A stretch of DNA of 64,000 nt. Source: Clostridia bacterium (GTDB taxonomy: Bacteria > Acidobacteriota > Terriglobia > Terriglobales > Acidobacteriaceae). Positions within the stretch are counted from its first letter, which is position 1; every line of letters starts with the position of its first letter. Below are positions 8,961 to 17,706 of the stretch, in pieces. Made by a program: the position numbers and the translations under genes. The notes under the pieces are model-generated. The model was not told the DNA's origin. It was given only the letters and a program-made list of their open reading frames with translations, and did not search any database. Location of the stretch: the NCBI GenBank assembly GCA_035561135.1, contig DATMYA010000085.1, forward strand, positions 62,001 to 126,000, read 5' to 3'.

Positions 8961-9430
8961 TGTGCCTCGTCGTGGATGGTGGTAAGCGTCAGCACTTCCA
9001 GTTCGCGATTGCCGTTCGGCGTCACCACCGTGCTGACGTCGCCCACTTTCTTACCCATGAGCGCCCGCCCGATTGGCGAACTCGTCGAGATCAGTCCCTT
9101 GGTCACATCGGATTCTTCGCTGGTGACCAACTTGTACTCAATCTCTTCGTCCTTGGTCGAATCGTACACACGAACCGTGGAGCCCAGTGCTGCGCGGTCC
9201 TTGGGGATATTTGCGAGGTTCATGAGCGACAGATCGCCCATGCGCTTCTTAAGCTGTCCAAGGCGAGCCCGGACAAATTCCTGCCGCTGCTTCGCCATGT
9301 GGTACTCGGCATTTTCGCTGAGGTCGCCCATGGCAACGGCCTTCTTCAATTCCCTGGGAAGTTCGACATTCAGTTCGTACTCGAGCGTCTGGATCTCGTC
9401 TTCGAGCTTCTTCTTTATATGTTCTGACAT
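8957..9430 (-). CDS. greA: Transcription elongation factor GreA
   Basis: 157 residues, normal GreA length. An N-terminal coiled coil (KKKLEDEIQTLEYELNVELP, with the acidic tip GDLSENAEYHMAKQRQ) is followed by the FKBP-like domain with SPIGRALMGKKVGD. GreA enters the RNA polymerase channel and stimulates cleavage of backtracked transcripts. The start at 9430 is preferred over the ATG at 9475: the family begins at this point and CGAGGAC precedes the ATG. It is the first gene of a two-gene unit with the phosphatidyltransferase. Confidence 0.93.
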   Translation of the reverse strand: MSEHIKKKLEDEIQTLEYELNVELPRELKKAVAMGDLSENAEYHMAKQRQEFVRARLGQLKKRMGDLSLMNLANIPKDRAALGSTVRVYDSTKDEEIEYKLVTSEESDVTKGLISTSSPIGRALMGKKVGDVSTVVTPNGNRELEVLTLTTIHDEAQ

Positions 9431-9608
9431 GTCCTCGGCGGTCACCTGTTGGGCGGAAACCGCCCCGTACATCAAGGAATTATAACCTGACGCTACCTGG
9501 CGTTACTGTCTGTCTTGCAGCCAGAGGGGCCGCCATCGGCTTGACGGCTGTAAATCGTGAACACCGCGAGACTTAGACATCAGCACCGGAGATGCGCCCC
9601 GCCCTCGT

Positions 9609-9638
9609 TTGACGCTTTTCCACAAGCTCGCCTATAAT
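9609..9638 (+). promoter_or_regulatory. Strong sigma-70-type promoter for carD
   Basis: TTGACG (9609-9614), 18-bp spacer, TATAAT (9633-9638). Transcription should start near 9645, which leaves a leader of about 37 nt before the ATG at 9682 and rules out the ATG at 9637 that lies inside the -10 box. Confidence 0.8.
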
Positions 9639-9681
9639 GGGAAAGTTCCCTTCGTTCCTGCAAGACAGCGGGGCCACCCTC

Positions 9682-10212
9682 ATGAATCATCAGACCTTCA
9701 GCATTGGCGATAAGGTTGTTTACCCGAACCATGGGGTCGGAGTGATCGAGCAGATCAGCAGCCGTACGATGGGTGCGACTGTTGAGAAGTTTTATCTTCT
9801 TAAGATTAAAGCCAGCAGTCTCAAAGTGATGGTCCCTTTCGGGAACGTTGAGAGCGTGGGACTTCGCCGGGTAATCAAAAATGGCGAGGTGCAGAAGATT
9901 CTCGAGTACCTGACCGACGGCGCCTGTGAAAGCCACGCCGATTGGAAGTACCGCTTCAAGGAAAATTCCGAGAAGATGCGTACCGGTTCCCTGCTCGAAG
10001 TCGCAATGGTGCTCAAGAGCCTGTTGCAGCTCAGCCAGACTAAGCCACTCAGCTTCCGCGAGAAAAAGATGCTCGAGCGTGCCCGCTACCTGCTGGTCAG
10101 CGAACTCGCCATGGCCAAAAACTGGGACGAACCAGAAGTAGAGCAGGCGCTTAACAAGGCTCTCGGAAAATGCAAACTGCGTTTCCCAGAGGCCTCCACC
10201 CTCGAAGCCTAA
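9682..10212 (+). CDS. carD: CarD-family transcription regulator
   Basis: 176 residues. The N-terminal RNA-polymerase-interacting domain is IGDKVVYPNHGVGVIEQI...FYLLKI...LKVMVPFGNVESVGLRRV, and an all-helical DNA-binding C-terminus ends in KSLLQLSQTKPLSFREKKML. CarD binds the RNAP beta subunit and stabilises open complexes, especially at rRNA and housekeeping promoters. The promoter at 9609-9638 fixes the start at 9682. Divergent from greA, another RNAP-binding factor. An 18-bp tandem repeat lies just after the stop. Confidence 0.92.
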   Translation: MNHQTFSIGDKVVYPNHGVGVIEQISSRTMGATVEKFYLLKIKASSLKVMVPFGNVESVGLRRVIKNGEVQKILEYLTDGACESHADWKYRFKENSEKMRTGSLLEVAMVLKSLLQLSQTKPLSFREKKMLERARYLLVSELAMAKNWDEPEVEQALNKALGKCKLRFPEASTLEA

Positions 10213-10217
10213 CCACA

Positions 10218-10287
10218 TCCGAAGCTAAGTTACCGTCCGAAGCTAAGTTACCGTCCGAAGCTAAGTTCTCCATCCGAAGCTAAACCA
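10218..10287 (+). repeat. Tandem 18-bp repeat, about 3.7 copies
   Basis: Unit TCCGAAGCTAAGTTACCG at 10218-10235 and 10236-10253, exact; a third copy at 10254 diverges after AAGTT, and a partial fourth begins at 10273. It sits 6 bp after the carD stop. Nothing else is recognised up to 10458. Confidence 0.9.
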
Positions 10288-10458
10288 AAGGGATCGTCGA
10301 GCGGGGCGCCAAGCTCATGGGCGCGTAGTCGAAACGCCTTGCGTTTGCCTTCTGCGCTTCACCACGCTATGGACAGAACCTTAGCCGCACTGCGTTCTGC
10401 CTCCCCTGTGCCTGCAACCCGGCAAAACCTACTCACCGGCGCAAGAATCTAACTCGCA

Positions 10459-10737
10459 ATGGCTGGTACCCTGCACATTTTTCGTCGCTCCGTCGTTGGT
10501 GGCTTCCCTTCTTACCAGGCGAACTATACGTATTCGAGCAAGAGTTTTGCTCGGGTCTTCGACAGCGAAGACCTGCTGCGCGAATTTCTCATCGAAGGGG
10601 TCGCGCTAGGGCCGTCGGATGTCGATGACCTGCTGGATGAACTGAATCACAGTGGAAAGGCTACCTTGACGAACGTGAGCATCGAAGAAACCGCTGCGGC
10701 CGAACTCGGCATGACGGAGTCGCCCAGCGACTTCTAG
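10459..10737 (+). CDS. Small conserved hypothetical protein
   Basis: 92 residues, function not recognised. It starts MAGTLHIFRRSVVGGFPSYQ and ends with an acidic region DDLLDELNHSGKATLTNVSI. No signal peptide, Cys motif or membrane segment. Codon use looks normal and the frame is clean, which argues for a real gene. It stops 13 bp from the end of the convergent AI-2E exporter gene. Probably cytosolic and lineage-restricted. Confidence 0.6.
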   Translation: MAGTLHIFRRSVVGGFPSYQANYTYSSKSFARVFDSEDLLREFLIEGVALGPSDVDDLLDELNHSGKATLTNVSIEETAAAELGMTESPSDF

Positions 10738-10749
10738 CGAACTAGCGAG

Positions 10750-11901
10750 CTACTCGCCGAGCCATGCGCCGTACGGGCGCAAAGAATCGATGTGGTCGAA
10801 GATGATCTTTACCGCAGCCGTGAGCGGCACCGCCAGGATCAACCCCATCGCGCCCCACAACCATCCCCAGAACAGCAGCGCCAGCGTCACCGCCAGCGGA
10901 TTCAGTTGCAGCCGCTTACCGATCAGTTTGGGATAGAGCACGTTCAGCGCGAACAGGTGCAGAGCGAGAACGGTTACGACGATGACCAAGACGTCTTCCG
11001 AGCCAATCTGTCCCATGCCGGCGACCAAGGGCGGAACCACGGCAAGCACCACACCGAGGTACGGCACAACGCTCAAGAAGCCGCTGATGAAACCGAGGAA
11101 ATAGAAATACGGCAAGTGCAGGTATCCGAACACGATGGTGCTGGCGAGACCCATGAAGATACCGACAATTACATTGCCAACGATAAAGCCACGGATCATG
11201 TCCGAAATCAGACCGAGCGTCACGTACGCCGTGTTGCGATTTTCCATCTTGAACAGCATCACGGTCGCCGCTCGCACGTGCTCCTGCCAACTCAGCATGA
11301 AATAGATAAGAAACGGCACAAAGGTCGCCAGCATTACAATCTCGGTCGCGTTCATGGCGCTGCTCATGAGCGTGTCCGTCCAATTGCTGGTCTGCTTCAC
11401 CTTCACGGCGTTCTTATCTTCCGCGTCGGCTGGGAGCACGTTCTCCGTCGTCTTCTGGAATGTTTCCGCTTGCTTCCGCACGCGCACGATGGTGTGGCGG
11501 ATTTTCCCTGAGTACTTTGGCAACTCCTGCACGAACGCAACCGCGCGGTAGTAAGAGAAGTATGTGATGCCATAGCAGACGCCAAGCATGATGCATACCG
11601 CGATCAGCGATCCGAACGAGCGGGGAATTCGAATGCGCTGAAGAAGCTCGACGATAGGCGCCAATACGAATGCCAGCAGGACGGAAACCAGGGCGACGAT
11701 CAGCACCGGCTTTGCGAAGTACATCAGCGTGAGCACGGAACCGGTAGCGAGCACAATCAGCGTTGCGGATTGCAGGCGCGCGTTGCGCCGCCGCTCGAGT
11801 TCCGGGCCGGTATTCCGGTTCACCACGACCTCGGCGGGCTGAGTCGCGGCGGCGATGTGCTCGGCCTCATCGGGTTGCGTGCTGTAGGTCTGCTCAGGCA
11901 T
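10750..11901 (-). CDS. AI-2E family transporter (PerM/YdiK-like)
   Basis: 383 residues with about eight membrane helices in the pattern of this family: two close N-terminal helices (ATLIVLATGSVLTLMYFAKP, VALVSVLLAFVLAPIVELL), a long extracytoplasmic segment (about 130-195), then the core with FLSVVPYLGVVLAVVPPLVAG and the C-terminal NPLAVTLALLFWGWLWGAMG block. Members export small molecules or ions (autoinducer-2, Na+/H+ exchange); the substrate is not predictable here. The N-terminal 35 residues are cytosolic and polar. Divergent from ruvX. Confidence 0.87.
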   Translation of the reverse strand: MPEQTYSTQPDEAEHIAAATQPAEVVVNRNTGPELERRRNARLQSATLIVLATGSVLTLMYFAKPVLIVALVSVLLAFVLAPIVELLQRIRIPRSFGSLIAVCIMLGVCYGITYFSYYRAVAFVQELPKYSGKIRHTIVRVRKQAETFQKTTENVLPADAEDKNAVKVKQTSNWTDTLMSSAMNATEIVMLATFVPFLIYFMLSWQEHVRAATVMLFKMENRNTAYVTLGLISDMIRGFIVGNVIVGIFMGLASTIVFGYLHLPYFYFLGFISGFLSVVPYLGVVLAVVPPLVAGMGQIGSEDVLVIVVTVLALHLFALNVLYPKLIGKRLQLNPLAVTLALLFWGWLWGAMGLILAVPLTAAVKIIFDHIDSLRPYGAWLGE

Positions 11902-11976
11902 AGGTGAATATCCGAGTTGTGAGATGCGCGGTGCGGCTTGCGCGCTCCAAAACGTCAGACGAACTATACTTGCGCT

Positions 11977-12474
11977 GTGCCCGCCAACGAAACAGGTAAT
12001 TCAGCACCGGTCGTACATGGCCGCATCCTCGCTCTGGACGTAGGTTCGCGCACGATTGGCCTGGCGATTACAGACCCGCTTGGCATCACCGCGCAGGGCC
12101 TTCTGACGATTCGCCGCAAGAACAAGCGCACGGATTTCGCCGCCCTGAACGAGGTTATCGCACGTCACGAGGTGTGCGAGATCGTAGTAGGTCTGCCGCT
12201 TCGGATGAGCGGCGCCGAGGGCATCCAGTCGGAGCGCATCCGCGAGTTTGTCGTGGATTTGGAAAAGCACTTCAAGCTGCCTATACATCTTTGGGACGAG
12301 CGCCTGACGAGCGTCGAAGCTAACCGCGTCCTGCGCTCCAGCGAGATGTCCATAAGCAAGCGCGCCGCTGTCGTGGATCAATTGGCCGCCGTGCTGATTT
12401 TGCAGAACTTCATGGAGGCGCGGCATTCGAAACGGCTCCATGACGAAGAGCTCTCGGAAGGCGATTCATTGTAA
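11977..12474 (+). CDS. ruvX: Holliday junction resolvase-like RuvX (YqgF)
   Basis: 165 residues. RNase-H fold nuclease of the YqgF family: the first acidic motif is ILALDVGSRTIGLAITDPLG, the central block is EIVVGLPLRMSG, and the last is WDERLTSVEA followed by KRAAVVDQLAAVLILQNF. Family members act on Holliday junctions or in rRNA maturation. I take GTG at 11977 as start, because the upstream in-frame TTG at 11938 has no SD; a TATACT lies 6 bp before this GTG, so the mRNA could be leaderless (inference). mltG follows 87 bp later, a common pairing. Confidence 0.88.
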   Translation: MPANETGNSAPVVHGRILALDVGSRTIGLAITDPLGITAQGLLTIRRKNKRTDFAALNEVIARHEVCEIVVGLPLRMSGAEGIQSERIREFVVDLEKHFKLPIHLWDERLTSVEANRVLRSSEMSISKRAAVVDQLAAVLILQNFMEARHSKRLHDEELSEGDSL

Positions 12475-12561
12475 TCTCGCTTGGCGCGCCATCCGATCGA
12501 AGTAGATGTTTCCGGGAACATGCGACATACGAATTGCGTAGGTTCATCTAAACTGGACTGA

Positions 12562-13563
12562 ATGCGAGCGCTTCTCAAGCTGATCTTTGTCGCCCTGATT
12601 GCCGCTATGCTTTGGCTGGCATGGGCGATCTTCGCCCCGCTGCGTCCGGATACGACGAGGTACGTTCTGCTTCGTCCGGGCTGGTCAACGCGGCGCATCG
12701 CCCAGGAACTCGGTGCCGCCGGCGTGCTGCGCAATCGCCACGCCTTCCTGCTGGCCTACTACGCGGGCAAGCGTAGGACGCTCAAGGCCGGAGAATACAA
12801 ATTCGACGAAGCAGAGAACACGCTCGAAGTGATGGATCGCCTGGAGCGCGGAGATGTATACGTACACACGGTTGTCGTGCCCGAGGGCTACAACATGTTC
12901 GAGATCGCGCAAGCCGTGGAACAGGCAGGACTGGGGAAAGCTGCCGACTTTCTCGCTATCGCACGTACCGAGACCAGCCTTATCCAGAGCGTCGATCCGC
13001 AGGCGAAGAGCCTTGAAGGCTACCTCTTCCCCGACACCTATCAATTCACGCGGACACAGAGCCTTCATGACATGGCCGCGGCCATGGTGAAGCGCTTCCA
13101 GCAGGAAGCACGCGCCATCGGCTTGACGGAAAATGTGCACCAGGTCGTGACCCTGGCTTCCATCATCGAGAAGGAAACCGGGGTGCCGGAGGAGCGTCCG
13201 ATTGTGGCCAGCGTTTACTACAACCGCTTAGGCAAGCGCCTCGGGCTGGCGGCCGATCCCACGGTGGTCTATGCTTCCCTGCTCGACGGCCGTTATCGCG
13301 GCACCATCTATCAGAGCGATTTGCAGGCCGACTCGCCCTATAACACCTACAAATTTGCTGGACTACCGCCGGGGCCCATCGCCAATCCCGGACGCGCATC
13401 GCTGGAAGCAGCCATGCGCCCGGCGCAAACGGAATTTCTTTACTTCGTCGCCGAAGGCAACGGCTCGGGACGCCATCGGTTCGCGAACAGCTACGAAGAA
13501 CATGAGCGCAACGTGGTCTCTTATCGCAGGGCCGTCAACGGACGCCAGTTGCCTGCGCGATAA
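12562..13563 (+). CDS. mltG: Endolytic murein transglycosylase MltG (YceG)
   Basis: 333 residues, normal family length. One N-terminal membrane anchor (LIFVALIAAMLWLAWAIF) is followed by a LysM-like segment (about 35-95) and the YceG catalytic domain. The catalytic Glu lies in LASIIEKETGVPEERPIVA, and SDSPYNTY-type (ADSPYNTYKFAGLPPGPIAN) and RHRFANSYEEHERN blocks are also present. MltG cuts nascent peptidoglycan strands in the periplasm and limits glycan length. Located after ruvX on the same strand. Confidence 0.94.
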   Translation: MRALLKLIFVALIAAMLWLAWAIFAPLRPDTTRYVLLRPGWSTRRIAQELGAAGVLRNRHAFLLAYYAGKRRTLKAGEYKFDEAENTLEVMDRLERGDVYVHTVVVPEGYNMFEIAQAVEQAGLGKAADFLAIARTETSLIQSVDPQAKSLEGYLFPDTYQFTRTQSLHDMAAAMVKRFQQEARAIGLTENVHQVVTLASIIEKETGVPEERPIVASVYYNRLGKRLGLAADPTVVYASLLDGRYRGTIYQSDLQADSPYNTYKFAGLPPGPIANPGRASLEAAMRPAQTEFLYFVAEGNGSGRHRFANSYEEHERNVVSYRRAVNGRQLPAR

Positions 13564-13648
13564 ACTTATTCGAGTGTCCGTGGAACACGCGATGCAACCT
13601 TGTAGCCGCGTATACTCGAGCATCTAGAGCTTTAGGTCAAAATCACGC

Positions 13649-14584
13649 ATGAATCGTTTTACTTCGCGCTATCTTTTGGTACTCGTCATGCTCCCGCTCC
13701 TGCTTTTTTCGAGTGGCTGCCTGTTCCGCTCACGCAAAGTGGAGCAGCGAGCGAGCACGGCTCCTCTGCTGACGGCCAACCAACAGGAACTCGTCGCCCG
13801 CATCAACGCCGAAGCAGCCCAGATCAGGACCATGAATGCAACGGTCGATATCGCGGCCTCTGTAGGTGGCGCGCGTAAAGGCAAAATCACGGATTACCAG
13901 GAGATTCGCGGGTACATCCTCGCGCAGAAGCCGGCGATGCTGCGCATGATAGGGCTGTTCCCGATCGTGAGAAATCGCGCGTTTGACATGGTCAGCGACG
14001 GGCAGGAGTTCAAGCTATCGGTTCCGCCCAAGAATCGCTTTATCGTCGGCCGCAACGACGTGATTAACCCTTCCAGCACGAAACCGCTCGAGAACCTGCG
14101 TCCGCAACATATCTATGACGCCCTTCTGCTCCGGGAAGTCGACCCGCAAAACGAGATAGCGGTTCTGGAAGGGGCTACGGAAGACGTCATCGACCCCAAG
14201 ACGAAAAAAGCGGTGCAGCAGGGGACCTACATCATCAACGTCATCCGCCGTGATGGCGGCCCGGCGTGGTTTCTTTCGCGCAAAATCTACTTCAACCGCG
14301 TGAACCTCACTCCGGATCGCCAGATCGTTTACGACAAGAACGGCAACGTCGCCACGATCGCCGAGTACAGCGATTTCCGGAGCTACAATGGCGTGAATTT
14401 TCCCAGCCGCATTCGCATCGTGCGTCCGCAGGAAGAATACGAAATCGGCCTGAAGATGGTTTCGCTCAAGTTAAACGAACCGCTCAAGCCCGAGCAGTTC
14501 AACCTGCAGCAGCCACCCGGGTCGCAACTCGTCCGGTTGGACGCGAATGGTAACGCGCAGACCGCCAGCGGCGACGGGAAATGA
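13649..14584 (+). CDS. LolA/LolB-like outer-membrane lipoprotein
   Basis: 311 residues. A lipoprotein signal ends in the lipobox SSGC (Cys24). The mature part is a beta-rich domain of the LolA/LolB/DUF4292 type: repeated short strands, IRGYILAQKPAMLRMIGLFP, DGQEFKLSVPPKNRF, and near the end FPSRIRIVRPQEEYEIGLKM. Such proteins bind lipids or lipoprotein acyl chains in the periplasm. A TATACT at 13611-13616 may be its -10. It stands between mltG and an ABC permease of the FtsX type, which fits envelope lipid traffic, though the exact role is inferred. Confidence 0.72.
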   Translation: MNRFTSRYLLVLVMLPLLLFSSGCLFRSRKVEQRASTAPLLTANQQELVARINAEAAQIRTMNATVDIAASVGGARKGKITDYQEIRGYILAQKPAMLRMIGLFPIVRNRAFDMVSDGQEFKLSVPPKNRFIVGRNDVINPSSTKPLENLRPQHIYDALLLREVDPQNEIAVLEGATEDVIDPKTKKAVQQGTYIINVIRRDGGPAWFLSRKIYFNRVNLTPDRQIVYDKNGNVATIAEYSDFRSYNGVNFPSRIRIVRPQEEYEIGLKMVSLKLNEPLKPEQFNLQQPPGSQLVRLDANGNAQTASGDGK

Positions 14585-14985
14585 GCTGCGGAGCTAGTGG
14601 TAGCCTCATCGCCCTCATCGCTGAGACGAGCCGCTGAGCTGTTGAACTACTGAACTGGCTGAGCTGCGAGCCGACCCAAAAAGCCTATCTTCCTGCGCGA
14701 GGGCGCAAGCCTGAGTCGAAGGATCCCTTTTGCAAGATTCTTTCTGCCCAGCCCGGCGCTGACCTAAATTCGTGATGATTGTAGGGATCCTTCGACTCCG
14801 CGACTCCGTCGCTCCGCTCACAGGAGGACAACGAAACTCAAACGCCTCAGTCACTCACAGTGTAGTGACTCAGCCGCTCAGTAGCTTAGTAACTCTGTCT
14901 TTGGTGGCTCAGCGACTCAGTAGCTCAGCAGCTAAGAAGCCGCTCAGTAGCCCAGCCGCCTACTTCCCGTTACAATCAATGCCAA
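14585..14985. repeat. Composite palindromic repeat, copy 1
   Basis: A 400-bp gap without genes. Outer left flank: AGCTGTTGAACTACTGAACT-type sequence (14620-14675). Inner left arm GAGTCGAAGGATCCC (14713-14727) is an exact reverse complement of the inner right arm at 14784-14798. Outer right flank (14840-14957) is rich in CTCAGTAGCTCAGCAGCT, the reverse complement type of the left flank. A second copy is at 17186-17405. TACAAT at 14971-14976 may be the -10 of the following permease gene. Confidence 0.75.
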
Positions 14986-16104
14986 ATGAACAAGATGATC
15001 ATCTCCAACCTGGTGCATCGGCCGTTGCGGTCGGTGATCAGCATCGTTGCTATCGCCGTTGAAGTTACGCTGATCTTGCTGATTGTCGGCCTTTCGATCG
15101 GCATCATGAATGACACTGCTGAGCGCCAGAAAGGCATTGGCGCCGACGTGATGATCTCGCCGCCCGGCTCGTCTTTCATAAGCGGCATCACCGGCGCGCC
15201 CGTTTCCATCAAGGTAGCGGATCGGCTGCGCAAGATGGAGCACGTTACGGCCGTTGCGCCGGTCGTCATACAGCTGAATACCGCCGGCAACGTCGAAATG
15301 ATTTACGGCGTGGACCTCACGCCTGGCTCGCCGAACAACTTCAACAACATCGGCAACTCGTTCCGGTTTCTTGCGGGCGGGACCTTCGAAGGCCCTGATG
15401 ACATGCTGATTGATGACTTCTTCGCTTCGCAGAAGAACATCAAGGTTGGCGACAGTCTCGAAGTGCTGAATCACCAGTTCCGCGTCTCCGGGATCGTGGA
15501 ACACGGCAAAGGCGCGCGCAAGTTCCTGCCCATCGAAACCTTGCAGGACCTGATCGGCGGACAGGGCAAGGCCTCGATGTTCTACGTCAAGCTCGATAAC
15601 CCCGACAACGCCGACTCCGTCGTGAGCGCCGTGAAGCAGATTCCCGGTATGGAGAAGTATTCCGTGCGTTCGCTCCGCGAGTACCTCTCGCTCATGACGG
15701 TGGAGAACATGCCCGGCTTCGGCACGTTCATCGACATCGTGATCGGCATATCCGTCATCATCGGCTTCATCGTGATCTTCCAGTCAATGTACACGGCCGT
15801 GATGGAGCGCACGCGCGAGATAGGTATTCTGAAGTCGCTCGGCGCGAACAAGTTCTACATCATCAATGTCATTCTTCGCGAAACGCTGGTACTCGCCATT
15901 ACCGGCATCATCGTCGGCATCGGATTCAGCTTTCTTGCTCGCATGGGCATCCTGGTCAAGTTCCCGCTGATGCGCGTCATGATGACTCCGCAGTGGGTCA
16001 TCAAGGCTGCCCTCATCGCGATCGTCGGTGCCGTTCTCGGCGCGCTGTATCCGGCGTTCAAGGCCGCACAGAAGGACCCGATCGACGCTTTGGCTTACGA
16101 ATAG
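14986..16104 (+). CDS. ABC transporter permease, FtsX/MacB type
   Basis: 372 residues. One N-terminal helix (SVISIVAIAVEVTLILLIVGL), a large periplasmic domain (about 45-250), then three C-terminal helices (FIDIVIGISVIIGFIVIFQS, LVLAITGIIVGIGFSFLARM, AALIAIVGAVLGALYPAFKA) with the coupling helix ERTREIGILKSLGA. This is the MacB/LolC/FtsX topology for mechanical transport of lipoproteins, lipids or drugs. It needs an ATPase, but none is next to it: the following gene is a broken aldehyde dehydrogenase. The TACAAT 9 bp before the ATG would give almost no leader. Confidence 0.88.
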   Translation: MNKMIISNLVHRPLRSVISIVAIAVEVTLILLIVGLSIGIMNDTAERQKGIGADVMISPPGSSFISGITGAPVSIKVADRLRKMEHVTAVAPVVIQLNTAGNVEMIYGVDLTPGSPNNFNNIGNSFRFLAGGTFEGPDDMLIDDFFASQKNIKVGDSLEVLNHQFRVSGIVEHGKGARKFLPIETLQDLIGGQGKASMFYVKLDNPDNADSVVSAVKQIPGMEKYSVRSLREYLSLMTVENMPGFGTFIDIVIGISVIIGFIVIFQSMYTAVMERTREIGILKSLGANKFYIINVILRETLVLAITGIIVGIGFSFLARMGILVKFPLMRVMMTPQWVIKAALIAIVGAVLGALYPAFKAAQKDPIDALAYE

Positions 16105-16124
16105 GTTTATTGGAAGGTAGTGCC

Positions 16125-16157
16125 GGGGCGGGCCTGCGGGCCTGCCCCTTTCTTTTT
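16125..16157 (+). terminator. Rho-independent terminator after the ABC permease
   Basis: 10-bp stem GGGGCGGGCC (16125-16134) with GGCCTGCCCC (16139-16148), one G-T pair, 4-nt loop, then TTTCTTTTT. Confidence 0.88.
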
Positions 16158-16276
16158 GGCGGAACCAACCCAGGCGCGTTCCAGTGATGCTCGCTTGTAG
16201 GGCGACCGTCGCTGTGATACAAAGTCGAACCATTGAGGATGGTAGTTTCTGGGGTGGCTCCCGGCTTTTCTCCGCT

Positions 16277-17185
16277 GCAGAGCAAACGCCACTCTCGGCA
16301 TTGCGTCTCGGCGAACTCATCCAGGAAGCCGGCTTCCCCGACGGCGTCGTGAACATCGTTTCGGGCTACGGCGAGACCGCTGGCGCAGCTTTGGCCGCGC
16401 ATCCGGACGTGGACAAGATCGCATTCACCGGCTCGACGGAAGTCGGCAAGCTGATCGCGCAAGCCGCTACCGGAAATCTGAAGAAAGTGACGCTCGAACT
16501 TGGCGGCAAGTCGCCGAACATCGTGCTCAAGGATGCCGACCTCGACACCGCCATCCCGGGTGCTGCCAGCGCGATCTTCTTCAACCAGGGACAATGCTGT
16601 TGCGCCGGGTCCCGCTTGTATGTCGAGCAGTCGATCTTCGATCGCGTAGTGGACGGAGTCTCCGCGCAGGCGAAGAAGATCAGGCTGGGCCCTGGCATGG
16701 ATGCGGGCACGCAACTCGGGCCACTCGTTTCCGACGAGCAGTTGCGCCGCGTTTGTGGATACCTGGAGTCGGGCTTCTCCGAAGGCGCCAAGGCCGCAAC
16801 CGGCGGACAGAAGTACGGCGACAAAGGCTACTTCGTCGAACCGACTGTGCTGGTCAATACCACTGAGAATATGAAGGTGGTGCAGGAAGAGATATTCGGT
16901 CCGGTGGTTACGGCCATTCCGTTCAAGGACATCGAAGAACTGATGCCGCAAGCGAATGACACCGTGTACGGACTCGCCGCCGGTATCTGGACGCGCGACA
17001 TCAACAAGGCACACACGATTGCCGCCGAGATGCGCGCCGGAACCGTCTGGATCAATTGCTATAACATTTTCGACGCCGCGCTTCCATTCGGCGGATACAA
17101 ACAGTCCGGCTGGGGTCGCGAGATGGGACACGAAGCGCTTGAGCTCTACACGGAGACGAAAGCTATCTGCGCGAGAGTCGGATGA
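16277..17185 (+). pseudogene. Aldehyde dehydrogenase, 5'-truncated
   Basis: About 300 residues match the C-terminal two thirds of an NAD-dependent aldehyde dehydrogenase: EQTPLSALRLGELIQEAGFP, NAD-loop FTGSTEVGK, catalytic Glu in LELGGKSPN, catalytic Cys in FFNQGQCC, and EEIFGPV and LPFGGYKQSGWGRE. The usual first 170-190 residues, holding most of the Rossmann fold, are absent. The frame upstream (from ATG 16184) encodes unrelated sequence and follows a terminator. Homology starts abruptly near 16277. The gene lies between two copies of a composite repeat, so a deletion is likely. The active-site residues remain, but folding without the N-terminus is doubtful. Confidence 0.8.
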
Positions 17186-17405
17186 GCGGGAAGCTGTTGA
17201 GCTACTGAGCTGTTGAGCAACGAGCCTGAGCTGCGAGAAATCCTTTGTCCTACTGAGCGAGGGCGCGAGCCCGAGTCGAAGCATCCCTTTCGACAGCTAC
17301 GTGCTGACCGTAGGATCCTTCGACTCCGCGACTACGTCGCTCCGCTCAGAGGAAGACGACGAAACTCAATCGCTTAGTAGCTCAGCAGCTCAGCAGCTTT
17401 TCACT
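17186..17405. repeat. Composite palindromic repeat, copy 2
   Basis: Left flank AGCTGTTGAGCTACTGAGCT (about 17191-17210) has its reverse complement type in the right flank (17365-17400, CTCAGCAGCTCAGCAGCT). Inner type-B element: CTGAGCG (17253-17259) to CGCTCAG (17343-17349). The same build as the repeat at 14585-14957. Confidence 0.8.
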
Positions 17406-17706
17406 GAACAAAGCTTTTGGGGACTTGCACAAACCCTGTTAGAATCGTTCGGAGCGGAAGTTGAATCCTGGGTAGTTACTCTCGGGTTAACGGGTGAGTC
17501 CTGTCGTTGCGTTGACAGGGTACTCTGAATTGCTGTAACCTTTAGACTTTCGTGGTCTTGCGGTTGCCCGCCTGACGGTCTTTCGCGTGCGCCTTCTGCG
17601 CTAGCGGTTGGTTCCCCTGGAACGAGCAAGCAAGGAATTTGCTGCATTTGGGGACTACTTGTGACCGAGCGGTCTTCTTAGCGGTTTCAATTCTGGAGAG
17701 TTTGTA
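17406..17706 (+). other. Long leader region of rplM
   Basis: 300 bp before rplM without a gene. A small hairpin CCTGTC (17500-17505)/GACAGG (17514-17519) and GC-rich pairing segments near 17575-17610 are seen. TAGAAT at 17440-17445 is a weak -10 candidate, which would give a leader of about 255 nt. A ribosomal-protein autoregulatory leader is possible but not shown. Confidence 0.35.

Noticed and set aside
9637..9681. Upstream start of carD at 9637
   Set aside because: The ATG lies in the -10 box TATAAT, so it cannot be transcribed from this promoter.
16058..17284. 408-residue open frame on the minus strand over the ALDH fragment
   Set aside because: Shadow of the ALDH coding frame; the plus strand has clear ALDH motifs.
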